This document shows positions 34,393-44,626 of a DNA stretch of 64,000 nt, piece after piece. Source of the DNA: Macrostomum hystrix (Eukaryota > Platyhelminthes > Macrostomidae); NCBI GenBank assembly GCA_950097015.1, contig CATNEN010000003.1, positions 1,550,001 through 1,614,000 of the forward strand, read 5' to 3'. The notes beneath the pieces are model-generated. The model was given only the letters and a program-made list of their open reading frames with translations, had not been told where the DNA came from and searched no databases. The first letter of the stretch is position 1; every line of letters begins with the position of its first letter. Made by a program: the position numbers and the translations under genes.

Positions 34393-37087
34393 GGTCTCTC
34401 GGCCTACTTTGGCGACCTATTCAAAGACAATCCCTACTTTGGTGCCGGTTTCGGCCTGGCCGGAGTCGGGGTTGGTCTAACAGCGCTGCGCCGAGCCGCT
34501 CAACTTGGCTCCGTGTTTATTAGGCGCAGGTACACGGCCACTCTTGAGGTGCCAAGTCACGATCCGAGCTACGCTTGGCTGCTGCAGTGGATCACTAAGA
34601 GAGTGGGCAATTGTCAGCATGTCAGCGTGCAGACTGCACTGGAGCAAAGCGACAGCGGCCGGGTCATTACTAAGTGAGCACACTCACTGGGGTTAAATCC
34701 TACTTTAGAAGACTGACCGGGTCTTTGTTCTGCAAAATAAACCATAATAATCCTACAAAAGAACGCTGATTGGGTCTTTGTTCGGCATATTAATTTTACT
34801 TTAGCACACCAACTGGGTCTTTGGTCTGTATAAAAATCATACTTGTGCACAATACAGCCAGGTCTTTGTTCTGTATAATATTCCTGCTGACTTGAGCACA
34901 CGAGCTAGGTCTTTGTACTACTTAATAATCCTACTTGAGAACTCTAGCCAGGGAAGGTGTCGGTACACAGTCAGTAAGGTGTCGGACTCTGGATCAGATG
35001 GTCCTGGGTTCGACTCCCGACCTAGTCTAGAACTATTCGTGCAGCCTTTGGCAAGCTGCTTTGCCCTGATGTGCACACAGTCTACTCAGCTGCAAATGAG
35101 TACCGACATTTCGTCGGGTAATAATAATTCCGGCTGGCGTGGAATAAAGCAGTTCTGTGCGGCAATTCTGTGGGGTTTGGATGCTGCCGATATGTTTGGA
35201 AAAATAAATTCCATTGCTGACACGCGGCTGTCAACCGGTTTCCGAGAGAGCCGGGGAGTGCAATAGGTGTGCAGTCCCCACCTGCTAGTGTGCCTGACAC
35301 ACAACACCTGCACTGGCCCTTGGGTCTAGTGTCAAATTATTATTATTATAGCCAGGGAATTTTTCTGATGTAGCTAGCTAAGAAATACACCCGCTAGGTC
35401 TTTGTACTGCACAACTGACCCACTTGATTATTTCTCTTCGCCGCATTCCAGAAGCTCCTACCTGCCCAGCGTCGGCAATCATTTCTTTCGCTACGGCGGC
35501 ACCTGGATTCGAGTCGAGCGCAATCGCGAAGCCCAGATGCGTCGAGAACGCACCGGCGAAACTTCGCCTTTCGAATCGGTTCGGCTGACGGCTATTGGTC
35601 GCGGCCGCGGGGTGTTCGACCAGGTGCTAGACGAAGCCAGGGAGATGGCTTTTCAGGCCAGGGAAGGCTGGACTGTGGTTTATAAGGCCAGGGGCGCCGA
35701 GTGGGAGCCGTTCGGCTATCCGCGCAGACGGCGGCCTGTGGAATCGGTAGGCATATAGCATGCTGACATTTCTGACTATATCGCTTCGTTCCCCCATTCC
35801 TCTCTTCTCTCCTCTGTACTACTTTCCTTCCCTCCTCTCCGTTTTGTTGTTTTCCTTTCATTTTTTTCATTTCTCTCCCTTCTCTCCTTCCGCTTTCAAA
35901 TCCTCTCCCCTTCCTCTCCTCCCTTCCTTTCTTCCTTTGGTTTTTATTCAGCATCTTTATTCAGTCCTTAACTTTAAAACACTGACTGGGTCTTTGTTCT
36001 GCATTTCTCCCCATCGCTTTGCTCTCGTCTTTCTCGTGATAATAATAATAATTGCAGGTGGGCTGCAGGAAGCGGCATTTGGAGATCATTTGGAGATCTC
36101 TCCATTGTTCTGACTCCTGAGCACACACGCACACAGATACCGTTCGCAGGCATACGCTCACACAGGTGTGTACATCTGCCGTGACTTTCTCATCGTCAGG
36201 CAGTGTACACTCTCACTGTGCCTTGGAGGTTGGCCCTCAAGGGCGTAAATTGCACAGCAAGCCCCCCTTTTCAGCTCCATGATATTAGTTTCGAATCACA
36301 AGTTTTCCAAAATCTCACCCACCAGGTAATCCTGGCCGCAGGTCAAGCCGAGTCTCTCCTAAGCGATATTCGCGAATTTCAAGCCAGCCAACGCTGGTAC
36401 ACCGACCGCGGCGTCCCCTACAGGCGCGGCTACCTGCTGCACGGACCGCCCGGCTGCGGCAAGACTAGCTTTATAACAGCCATAGCCGGTAGTTTGCAGT
36501 GCTCAATCTGTATGCTCAGCCTTGGAGATTACGGCCTAGACGATGCCAGATTGGATCACTTGTTAAATCACGCTCCGCCACAATCTGTTCTGCTATTAGA
36601 AGACGTTGACGCGGCACTAGCAGCTCAGGCTAGGCTAGCCGAATCGCCTAGTCGCTATTCGGGCATGCCCGGTATCAGCCTGACAGGCCTCTTGAATACC
36701 CTGGATGGAGTGACGTCATCAGAGGGTAGACTATTGTTTATGACCACCAATTATCCGGACAGATTAGATCCGGCATTGACTAGGCCTGGTAGAGTTGATC
36801 TTCACCTGCGCATTGGCTATTGCAGCGGCGAACAATTGGTGAGGATGTTCTCCAGATTCTATCCGGATGCTGGGTTAGAAGCGGCTGAAGAATTCGCCAA
36901 TCGTCTAGTTGGCTCCGGCGCCGACGCTGAAGCCATCGGCATTAGTCCGGCTAAAGTGCAGGGCCATTTTCTAATGAATAAATCTGATTGGAGGCAGGCT
37001 CTGAACTCGGCGACAAGTTGCCTGTTGGCGACAGAGGCTTCGGCAACAGCAGCTGGCAATTCGGGATCCAGTGTTGAAGGCGGATGA
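34393..37087 (+). CDS. BCS1L: Mitochondrial AAA chaperone BCS1 (BCS1L orthologue)
   Basis: Exons 34393-34673, 35452-35746 and 36326-37087 give 445 residues from the first codon after the acceptor. The N-terminus has KDNPYFGAGFGL, the BCS1 TM/import region, and the BCS1-specific domain includes PFGYPRRRRP. The AAA module has Walker A GPPGCGKT (about 233-240 if a Met is added), Walker B LLLEDVDA, and sensor TTNYPDRLDPALTRPGRVDL. BCS1 is an inner-membrane ATPase that inserts the Rieske Fe-S protein into complex III. The first exon opens in frame immediately after the acceptor ATTGCAG (ends 34392) with GGT. An upstream in-frame TAA precedes it and no local ATG supplies a start. Counting one Met, KDNPYF lies one residue further in than in the human protein. 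The start must come from an unseen exon or a trans-spliced leader. Confidence 0.95.
34700..34965. repeat. Degenerate tandem repeat in BCS1 intron 1, about 45-60 bp
   Basis: Five decayed units marked by GGGTCTTTGTTCTG (near 34719, 34771, 34816, 34860, 34908). The same word reappears at 35397 beyond a SINE and again at 35988 in intron 2, so a SINE interrupted the array and copies exist in both introns. Confidence 0.75.
34966..35348 (+). mobile_element. SINE-C, tRNA-derived
   Basis: The head contains a B box GGGTTCGACTCCC (about 35006) preceded by AAGGTGTCGGACTCTGGATC. The body is different from SINE-A and SINE-B (CAGTTCTGTGCGGCAATTC, GTGCCTGACACACAACACCT). The tail is (ATT)n at 35337-35350. 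Only one copy in the window. Confidence 0.7.
36045..36275 (-). mobile_element. SINE-B copy in BCS1 intron 2
   Basis: Reverse-strand tail (ATA)n-ATTGCAG, then ACTCCTGAGCACACACGCAC, CTTTCTCATCGTCAGGCAGT and GCCTTGGAGGTTGGCCCTCA. It ends about 50 bp before the last BCS1 exon, without its tRNA head. Confidence 0.85.
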
Positions 37088-37139
37088 GTTGTTGATTTAA
37101 AAAAATATGTCTGTTTTTTTCTGAGATCTAGTTGTCCCA

Positions 37140-37797
37140 ATCCCAAAGTCCCTAGATCCTAAAGTCTCAACATCCTAAAGTCCCTAGATCTCAAAGTCCC
37201 TAGATCCCAAAGTCCTAGATCCCAAAGTCCCTAGATCCCAAAGTCTCAACATCCTAGAGTCCTTAGATCCCAATATTCTTAAATCATAAAGTCCCAAAAT
37301 CCCATCGCAAAATCCCAAGAATCCAAGCTAAAGATATCTGCGTCTCAAGATTCTGAATTCGAAAGATCCCAACTTAAAATAAAACCCAATGTTCGAAAAT
37401 CCAAAAGTCCTAAGATCCCATGGACACAAGATCCCATAGTCCCAAGATCCCATAGTCCCAAGATCCCATAGTCCCAAGATCCCATAGTCCCAAGATCCCA
37501 TAGTCCCAAGATCCCATAGTCCCAAGATCCCATAGTCCCAAGATCCCATAGTCCCAAGATCCCATAGTCCCAAGATCCCATAGTCCCAAGATCCCATAGT
37601 CCCAAGATCCCATAGTCCCAAGATCCCATAGTCCCAAGATCCCATAGTCCCAAGATCCCATAGTCCCAAGATCCCATAGTCCCAAGATCCCATAGTCCCA
37701 AGATCCCATAGTCCCAAGATCCCATAGTCCCAAGATCCCATAGTCCCAAGATCCCATAGTCCCAAGATCCCATAGTCCCAAGATCCCATAGTGCATA
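37140..37797. repeat. Minisatellite, 16-bp unit
   Basis: A decayed start (37140-37400), then about 24 near-perfect copies of AGTCCCAAGATCCCAT. Open frames over it (LGLWDLGTMGSWDYGI cycle on the minus strand) are artefacts. Confidence 0.97.
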
Positions 37798-38280
37798 GAA
37801 CCCAAATATCATGGAGTTTCAAGATTTTAAACTTTCATCACAACCCCTAAGTATCATGATTAAAAAACTTGGGGATCCATTAGTTTACAATATTCTATAG
37901 TTTTGTGTTTTTTTAATTAAGGGCACATTTTTTGTAAACATAAATTAGTAGTGAGTCATGTTTTTAATGTATCGTTTATAATTGTGCCGTCTATCCATCT
38001 TTGATTTTGTGTATCTTTATCAAATGGCATTTAGATGTTTGTATTGTTTGCTGTATGTTAAACACAAATATAATAGAACTATTTTAATGGCAACAAAAAC
38101 TGAGGTTTTTGTTTTGCCAGTGTCTCATTGGTCGACTTTAGATCGCTTGAAATTATTACGTAATTAGAATTCTTTGATGATATTCGATACTTTTTACTGT
38201 CAGTAGTAGGATTTGTAATCTATAAACTTTATTATAAATTTCAATGATATTTTATATGCATTTGCGTGTAAATTTTCCAG
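37798..38280. other. Spacer upstream of the ACBD6-like gene
   Basis: AT-rich; nothing recognised except the acceptor TTTTCCAG ending at 38280. Confidence 0.4.
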
Positions 38281-38287
38281 CTCATTA

Positions 38288-40382
38288 ATGAATCCTCTAG
38301 ACTCCGACGATGACGATTCAATCGAGCTGTCACCTATAAAGGCTGAGTTTGAATTGGCGGCCAAATTTCTTAGAGGCGTCACTGGTCAGTTAAAACCGGA
38401 CCAACTTTTGTATTTGTACGCAAGGTATAAACAGGTAAGACGATTCCTTTAAGGATGTCCGGAGATTATCGATAGCGCATAGAAGTAATCCACTGAAGGA
38501 TTATCTTAGAGAGGGTAGTGTTAATCCACTGAAGGATTATCTTAGAGAGGGTAGTGTTAATCCACTGAAGGATTATCTTAGAGAGGGTAGTGTTAATCCA
38601 CTGAAGGATTATCTTAGAGAGGGTAGTGTTAATCCACTGAAGGATTATCTTAGAGAGGGTAGTGTTAATCCACTGAAGGATTATCTTTGAGAGAGTAGCG
38701 CTAATCCACCGAAGGATTATTTTAGAGAGAGTAGCGTTAATCCACTGAAGGATTATCTTTGAGAGAGTAGCGTTAATCCACTGAAGGATTATCTTGAAGA
38801 GGGTAGTGTTAATCCACTGAAGGATTATCTTTGAGAGAGTAGCGTTAATCCACTGAAGGATTATCTATTATTCAGTAGATTGATAATCCACGAAGGGTAT
38901 AAGGTTAGCAATAAACTATTGGATTATTATAGGGAAGTGTGGCGATAATCACTGGAAGGTTTTACTGTGGAAAATGTATAGCTCCAATCGACTAAATGAT
39001 TATCTGAAAAAAATCCTTGCCTTAACTATTCTAGTCAGTCGATGGTCCATGTAATGTGCCTAGACCGGGATTCTTCGACTTTCAAGGCAAGCAGAAATGG
39101 TAAGAACCAGATTCTTGTTTATTTGCTTTTTAATGATTAATTTAGAAGTTTTAAACGTAACTAAATGTATGTTTAACTCAGGGATGCCTGGAATTCGCTC
39201 GGCCAAATGTCAGCGGACACAGCCATGACAGAGTACACAGCGTTCATCAGTGAACACTTTCCCAGCTTTCGCGACGACGTGTCTGGCGACGGGGCGAAAA
39301 AATCAAGCGGCTCCGCGTTTGGCGCCAGAGTCAGCACAATGAGCGCGCCAGACGGAGGCAGCGAAGATGAGCACACTGATGAATCTGGACAGGTCCGTTC
39401 AGTCCGTGGACTGGGGGGAGGCCGCCACACACACCCTTTATTATTCCTTGAACTGATGCTGTTTCCCATTCAACAGCTGGATGAACTAAAGCAATGCAGA
39501 GCTAAGTGTATTGCTAAATGGCAAAAATAATTCCAGTGGAGTCGGGAATCGAACCCTCGACCTTCAAGTCTTGAGTCCGATACTCGTACCACCAGGCTAC
39601 AACCCCATTTATTATTTTCTATCGAGGAATATCCTAAGCTCCCATGATGACTCCCAGAATCCCTAAGGGTCAGTGGCAGAGCGGTATAACGTGTTTGCCT
39701 CTCGCACCAAGGTCCCTGAGCTCGATTCCTCGGCGAGGCCACATTTTTTGAGAGATCTTAGACTTGGGGACTTGTCGTGCCATTTACGCCCTTGAAGGCC
39801 AACCTCCAAGGCACAGTGATAGTGTACACTGCCTGACGATGAGAAAGTCAGGGCAGATGTACACACGTGTGTGAGTGTGTGCTCAGGAGTCAACGAAATG
39901 GGCAGAATTGCCTCCTCGCTGTCTAGTGTCACCAAATGATGTGCCATTGCCAGCAGCCCTCCTGCCATTATTATTACTCACAGAATCCAATTTCTACCAT
40001 CCAACTGCAGGTATTCGCATGGTTCAAGGCCGAGGGTCTGTCCAGTCGAGTCAAACACCTGATAGACAGGCAGCCAGATTTGGCCACATCCGGCGTCGAC
40101 TCCGCCGGCCAGACCCTGCTGCACTGGGCCGCTGACAGAGCCGACTCTGCCGCTTGTAGATCCCTGCTGGATCTTGGAGCCGATCCTAATAGGCCAGACT
40201 GCGACGGTATGACAGCGCTGCATTCGGCTGTGGCGTCTACCGCGTCAACAGACTCCGTGATTAGCGTTGTCAAAATGCTAGTCGCTTCTGGCGGACGATT
40301 TCAAGCTGACGATTTCAAGCCGGAAGATTTGACTGAGAATGCCCAAGTCTTGGAATTGTTGGCCGGGGCCAACTTAGCTTAA
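38288..40382 (+). CDS. ACBD6: Acyl-CoA-binding domain-containing protein 6-like (ACB + ankyrin repeats)
   Basis: Exons 38288-38434, 39035-39099, 39182-39392 and 40011-40382 give 264 residues (human 282). An acidic N-terminus (MNPLDSDDDDS) leads into the ACB domain: LLYLYARYKQ, FFDFQGKQKW and DAWNSLGQMS are the acyl-CoA-binding helices. A Ser/Gly-rich linker follows. The C-terminus has ankyrin repeats (GQTLLHWAADR, GMTALHSAVAS). ACBD6 binds long-chain acyl-CoA and supports lipid remodelling and N-myristoylation. The acceptor ends only 7 nt before the ATG. AATAAA lies at 40603. Exon 3's donor (CAG/GTCCGT) is non-consensus beyond GT and lies at the edge of a SINE-A copy. Intron 3 is almost entirely two SINEs. 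Confidence 0.95.
38480..38872. repeat. Minisatellite in ACBD6 intron 1, 36-bp unit
   Basis: About 11 copies of a 36-bp unit containing AATCCACTGAAGGATTATCT. Each unit holds a short palindrome (AATCC...GGATT). Confidence 0.95.
39394..39607 (-). mobile_element. SINE-A copy at the start of ACBD6 intron 3
   Basis: GTTCAGTCCGTGGACTGGGG, CAACAGCTGGATGAACTAAA, then the head complement GGGAATCGAACCCTCGACC and CCACCAGGCTACAACCCC. It begins at, or 1-2 bp from, the exon 3 donor. Confidence 0.85.
39665..39985 (+). mobile_element. SINE-B, full length, in ACBD6 intron 3
   Basis: Head GTGGCAGAGCGGTATAACGT...GAGCTCGATTCC, full body (CTGCCTGACGATGAGAAAGT; CTCAGGAGTCAACGAAATGG) and tail CCATTATTATTAC. It ends about 26 bp before exon 4. 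Confidence 0.87.
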
Positions 40383-41050
40383 AATGGGAATGCACATTTA
40401 GTAAAATTAGAATTTTTTATAGAAACTTTCGTTACTTTTTAAGTCGTTACTTTTTATTACACTATCAGTTATGCGGTACTTTTAACTGCGTTTTTTTAAA
40501 TCGTGGATTTTTTGAAACGCTTCTTTCAATTTACAATGCTATAATTTACTTTGTGTTTTTATTACTACGTTAGTTCTTTCTATTCCGTTAATTAGTTTGA
40601 AAAATAAAGGAACAAAATCTAGTGCATTGCTTCGTGACCATAATGCTTGCATTGTATAGTGTAAAATAAATATTATTTTCACAATTTCGCTTGGCTTGAC
40701 TGATTAAAATGGTTCTACTTCAGTTTTTCCGTTGTTTTTTTGCTCTGTTCAATAACCCACTGGTTTTAGAGCATCAGTTAAGTTAACTTAATTTATATAA
40801 ATAAACATGTTTTGTCTCGAAAATCGATTCAGATTAAGCAGGTCAGATTAGTGTGACCTGCTTAAGTATCAGGCACAATATTTCCTAGCTAAGTACCAAA
40901 CTAAATGCAAGTTTGAACTAACAGGTTCGTATGATCTGCTAGTTCATTGATATCGTTAGTTTAGGTATTTAAACCTGCTGATTAACCTTGAGCCTTATTA
41001 ACTTGTTTTAACGATAAGAAAAATTCAAACGAACCGTTCTGCTGTTTCAG
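40383..41050. other. ACBD6 3' UTR and SOAT upstream region
   Basis: AATAAA at 40603 closes ACBD6. A TATA-like TTTATATAAATA lies at about 40792, and the palindromic element at 40834-40865 lies just after it. Confidence 0.5.
40834..40865. promoter_or_regulatory. Perfect 12-bp inverted repeat containing AGGTCA/TGACCT half-sites
   Basis: TTAAGCAGGTCA, 8-bp spacer, TGACCTGCTTAA. AGGTCA is the canonical nuclear-receptor half-site and the arrangement is an inverted repeat with spacer 8. It lies about 250 bp upstream of the sterol acyltransferase ATG. A hairpin or chance palindrome is also possible. Confidence 0.4.
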
Positions 41051-41114
41051 ACTGGAGAGTGCGAACGAACTTGCCGCTTGAAAGATCCAAGTTGAGATCC
41101 AAACGCAAACAGAA

Positions 41115-42749
41115 ATGGAAAGACCACATCTTCGCAACGGCAGCGCTGGCATTGGCAGCAACGGAGGCACCAGTCTTCTAGAAGAGGTCGCCAAATCAAG
41201 GCGTAATAAAGAATTTCAACACGAGAAACAGGCCCTATTAGATCTGCTAGATTCACATTTGTCTGGCATGATCGACAGGGCGTCGAATTCTGTTTCCAGG
41301 AAATGTGGAGCCTCGGCAACTGTTGACGGCATGAAAACTGTGGAGTCATTGGCGGCACTGGATGCCAGCATTGGTAGTAAAGGAAAAGCCTCTCATCAAC
41401 TGGCCGATGATGCCACAACCGATGAGCGCCTGCCGCAGAAAAACTTTCACCTCCGCAATAGCCTACTCACCGAACTATTTGAGCTGTCGCATTTTCGAAC
41501 TCTGCAAAACATATTCATAGCCATTATGTCGCTATTCTGCTTGAATACAATCATATCGGACTTGTTAGAAGGCAAATTGTTAATGGATACACTTTCTCTG
41601 CCGTTGATCTTCTGGGCATTCGGTCGATTGTCTGAAGCGATCGCCATCTGGTTGTTGATGCACTTGGTCACTCTCCTAGTATTCTATCCGGCCTTTCATC
41701 ATTACGTTAGCATGGCCGGACCCAAAGGGCACAGTCGTTATAGCAATACCCTGTGGCTGCTTGCCTACACAATTTTCCAAGCCTGGTTTCTGGTGCAACC
41801 CATTCGCATGCTGGTGCAGGCTCAATTACCGCCAGCTTCGGCCATCACTGTGCTTACCGAGCAGGCTAGACTAATGATGAAGATACACGCCTTCCTGTGG
41901 GAGAATGTGCGTTGCGGACAATTTCCTAAGACGCCGACTGATGCCTCCGACGCTGTCGAAACTAATGACGTCCTGCCCAGGTGTCCGAGTTTCGGTAAAT
42001 TCTTGTACTTTCTATTCGCGCCAACTTTGGTGTATCGGGACAATTATCCCCGCACCGAGTCCGTACGCTGGGGCTACGTCGCCTCCAATCTTGGCCAGGT
42101 GGTAGCTGGAATCTTCTTTGTCTACCTGTTGATAGTTCGCTACTGCTTGCCAGTGTTTAGTCACTGGCGTAGGCCTAGTTTGGCTCACTTTATACACACA
42201 GCTTTTCAATCTGCTCTACCTGGCGGCCTAGTGCTGCTAATTGTCTTCTTTTGCATCTTGCACTCTTGGTTGAACGCGTTCGCTGAGATGCTTCGCTTTG
42301 GAGATCGTCTATTTTATTACGACTGGTGGAATGCTACGTCGTTTCGCACCTGGTATCGCACCTGGAACACTGTAGTACATGACTGGCTCTACGCTTACGT
42401 TTATCGCGAGCTATGCATTCTGTTGGGCTATGATCTCAGACTGCTAGCTACAATCTGCGTCTTTCTATTATCGGCCGTCTTCCACGAGCTTGTGATCTCG
42501 TTTGCTCTCGGCTTCTTCTTTCCAGCCATGTTTGTGTTCTTCTGCAGCGCCGGCTTCGCTTTGATGTTTGCTAATGGTCGCTCCCGGCTCTGGTCCGTAT
42601 TCGTTTGGGCTAGCCTGTTTCTAGGCATGGGAATGCTAATGTGCCTGTACAGCATGGAGTGGTTCGCCAGACGAAATTGTCCCAGCCACTATCCGGATAA
42701 TTCTCTGTTGGACTTCTTGATGCCGAGATCATTCACTTGTGATTCTTAG
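41115..42749 (+). CDS. SOAT1: Sterol O-acyltransferase (ACAT/SOAT, MBOAT family)
   Basis: Uninterrupted CDS of 544 residues. The soluble N-terminus (about 1-125) is followed by multiple hydrophobic segments. The MBOAT signature region is clear: FGDRLFYYDWWNATSF (FYxDWWN-type motif), WYRTWNTVVHDWLY, and the catalytic-His segment SAVFHELVISF (His457). The C-terminus SLFLGMGMLMCLYSMEWFAR and PRSFTC matches human ACAT1 closely. The enzyme esterifies cholesterol with fatty acyl-CoA in the ER membrane. Assignment to SOAT rather than DGAT1 rests on the YYDWWN context and C-terminus. A single gene cannot be split into SOAT1 versus SOAT2. The acceptor TGTTTCAG ends at 41050 (64 nt before the ATG). AATAAA lies at 42828. 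Confidence 0.94.
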   Translation: MERPHLRNGSAGIGSNGGTSLLEEVAKSRRNKEFQHEKQALLDLLDSHLSGMIDRASNSVSRKCGASATVDGMKTVESLAALDASIGSKGKASHQLADDATTDERLPQKNFHLRNSLLTELFELSHFRTLQNIFIAIMSLFCLNTIISDLLEGKLLMDTLSLPLIFWAFGRLSEAIAIWLLMHLVTLLVFYPAFHHYVSMAGPKGHSRYSNTLWLLAYTIFQAWFLVQPIRMLVQAQLPPASAITVLTEQARLMMKIHAFLWENVRCGQFPKTPTDASDAVETNDVLPRCPSFGKFLYFLFAPTLVYRDNYPRTESVRWGYVASNLGQVVAGIFFVYLLIVRYCLPVFSHWRRPSLAHFIHTAFQSALPGGLVLLIVFFCILHSWLNAFAEMLRFGDRLFYYDWWNATSFRTWYRTWNTVVHDWLYAYVYRELCILLGYDLRLLATICVFLLSAVFHELVISFALGFFFPAMFVFFCSAGFALMFANGRSRLWSVFVWASLFLGMGMLMCLYSMEWFARRNCPSHYPDNSLLDFLMPRSFTCDS

Positions 42750-42889
42750 GGTTTTAACTGAAATCATAACACGATTATGATAATGCTAAAGATTCTGTCC
42801 GTTTTGTGAAATACTTCACAACATGCAAATAAACGTGTACGAATACAAAATTTCTTCATGACAGTCGACCCCGCATCTAGCGTGAAGTA

Positions 42890-43138
42890 ATTCCGCTCAT
42901 TACACTGACTCATGAACACACAAACAGATACTGTAAACAGAGGCGCACTCCCAAAGATGTTTACATCTGCCCACTTTATCGTAGCGGTTGGCCCTAAAGG
43001 CCTTAAATTGCACAACAGGCCCCCAAGCCGCCCTTCGTCCTAAATGACGGTGGCTTCGCTGCCGATTCAAGCCGAGCGACCTTGGTGCGAGAGGCAGATG
43101 AGTTAACCGTTCTGCTAATGACTATTCCGTGAAAGAGC
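42890..43138 (-). mobile_element. SINE-B copy, diverged
   Basis: Reverse-strand body GCGGTTGGCCCTAAAGGCC, TTGCACAACAGGCCCCCAAG and head complement ACCTTGGTGCGAGAGGCAG. Adjoins the tail of the next SINE. Confidence 0.8.
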
Positions 43139-43146
43139 CACACTTA

Positions 43147-43450
43147 AGTAATAATAATAATAATAATAATTGTTGATTACACCTGCCCTAATTGGGCCAG
43201 ATATGCAGCCGCAGCTATTGCGCTGAAGGCTGCGTACGGCTGTTCAGTCCACGTACTGGGGGGAAGCCAGACCCACCCTCAATTACCCCAGATAATGCTG
43301 GTATCCTATTTAAAAGCTGGATGAATTGACGCAATCCAATGCAGAAGCGTCTTGCCAAAGGACAAAAATTTTTCCTTGAGAGTAAGGGATCGAACCCCCG
43401 ACCTTCGAGTTGTAAGTCCGACGCTCTAACAACTTGGCTACAGTCCCCAC
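43147..43450 (-). mobile_element. SINE-A, full length
   Basis: (ATT)n tail complement at 43149-43171, then GTTGATTACACCTGCCC, GTTCAGTCCACGTACTGGGG, and the tRNA head complement GGATCGAACCCCCGACC plus CTTGGCTACAGTCCCC. Confidence 0.87.
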
Positions 43451-44220
43451 AGCAGCCACAGCAGTTGCACTCTAGTCTAAGCTACACTCTTTTAACTAAT
43501 CCAAAACACTGTCTATCAGGCAAACAGAAGTAAGAGCGGAAGCTTCTGACTTCTGTAAAATATCACGGGATTTACCATGCTTTTGTTTATTAACAGAGCT
43601 TAGATGGACAGAATCTTTGCTTTATTAATTTTTCAAGACTTAGAAATCGTTTGTTACAGTTAACCATCATAGCTTAAAAAACTTTAGTGTACTGTATGAT
43701 GTCTTTTAATTCAATTGTAGTGTGTTCTTTAAAAGCGTTTTTGTGAAAATGGTTAAGATGCCTGCTTTTTATAAATCATCTATTTATATTTTTAATTCAC
43801 GTTCAACACAAACATATATTTTTTCATTTAACAATCTAATGTGCTTATCAAGAATGTGTTTGATTAGGGCATTTGATCTATGTTTACCAGTTTTTTATGA
43901 GAATTTTCTTGCATCGAAATAACACGACGAAATAGTTTTTGTCTATTAGCTGAGAACTTGTCGCAATGGTCTTCTCGAAAGACTAAGTCTAAATACACAC
44001 TTTGCTTTGTCGATTCTATTTTACTCGTTTATGTCTGGTCGTTGTTGTAACTTTTTTCCTTTGCCTCTTCTGTTTCAAAAGCTGCACGTTATACTGTTTT
44101 TTAAACAAAAAGTAAATCAATTATTTTTTTACCGTATCTGTGAGAAAAATCGATAAAATTTTTCTCTGTCTTTACTTTTCTACTTATTAAAAAATCTACG
44201 AAAAATCGAAGGTCATAATG
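43451..44220. other. AT-rich intergenic stretch
   Basis: No supported gene; short low-complexity frames only. Confidence 0.4.
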
Positions 44221-44221
44221 G

Positions 44222-44626
44222 TTTGAATGACGTTTGGTGTACAGAAGATCATTGTGGATTGGATGACGCTTAGTGTACAGAAGATCATTGTGGATTGGAT
44301 GACGCTTAGTGTACAGAAGATCATTGTGGATTGGATGACGCTTAGTGTACAGAAGATCATTGTGGATTGGATGACGCTTAGTGTACAGAAGATCATTGTG
44401 GATTGGATGACGCTTAGTGTACAGAAGATCATTGTGGATTGGATGACGCTTAGTGTACAGAAGATCATTGTGGATTGGATGACGCTTAGTGTACAGAAGA
44501 TCATTGTGGATTGGATGACGCTTAGTGTACAGAAGATCATTGTGGATTGGATGACGCTTAGTGTACAGAAGATCATTGTGGATTGGATGACGCTTAGTGT
44601 ACAGAAGATCATTGTGGATTGGATGA
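44222..44626. repeat. Minisatellite, 36-bp unit, nearly perfect
   Basis: About 11 almost identical copies containing GACGCTTAGTGTACAGAAGA. A 36-bp unit keeps several frames open on both strands (145-179 residues). Near-identity implies recent expansion. Confidence 0.97.

Noticed and set aside
35402-35451. Extension of BCS1 exon 2 upstream of 35452
   Set aside because: CCGCATTCCAG is a clear acceptor, and the phase after AA at 34673 requires the exon to start at 35452.
37328-37822. 164-codon minus-strand frame with LGTMGSWDYGI repeats
   Set aside because: It is the 16-bp minisatellite downstream of BCS1; not a gene.
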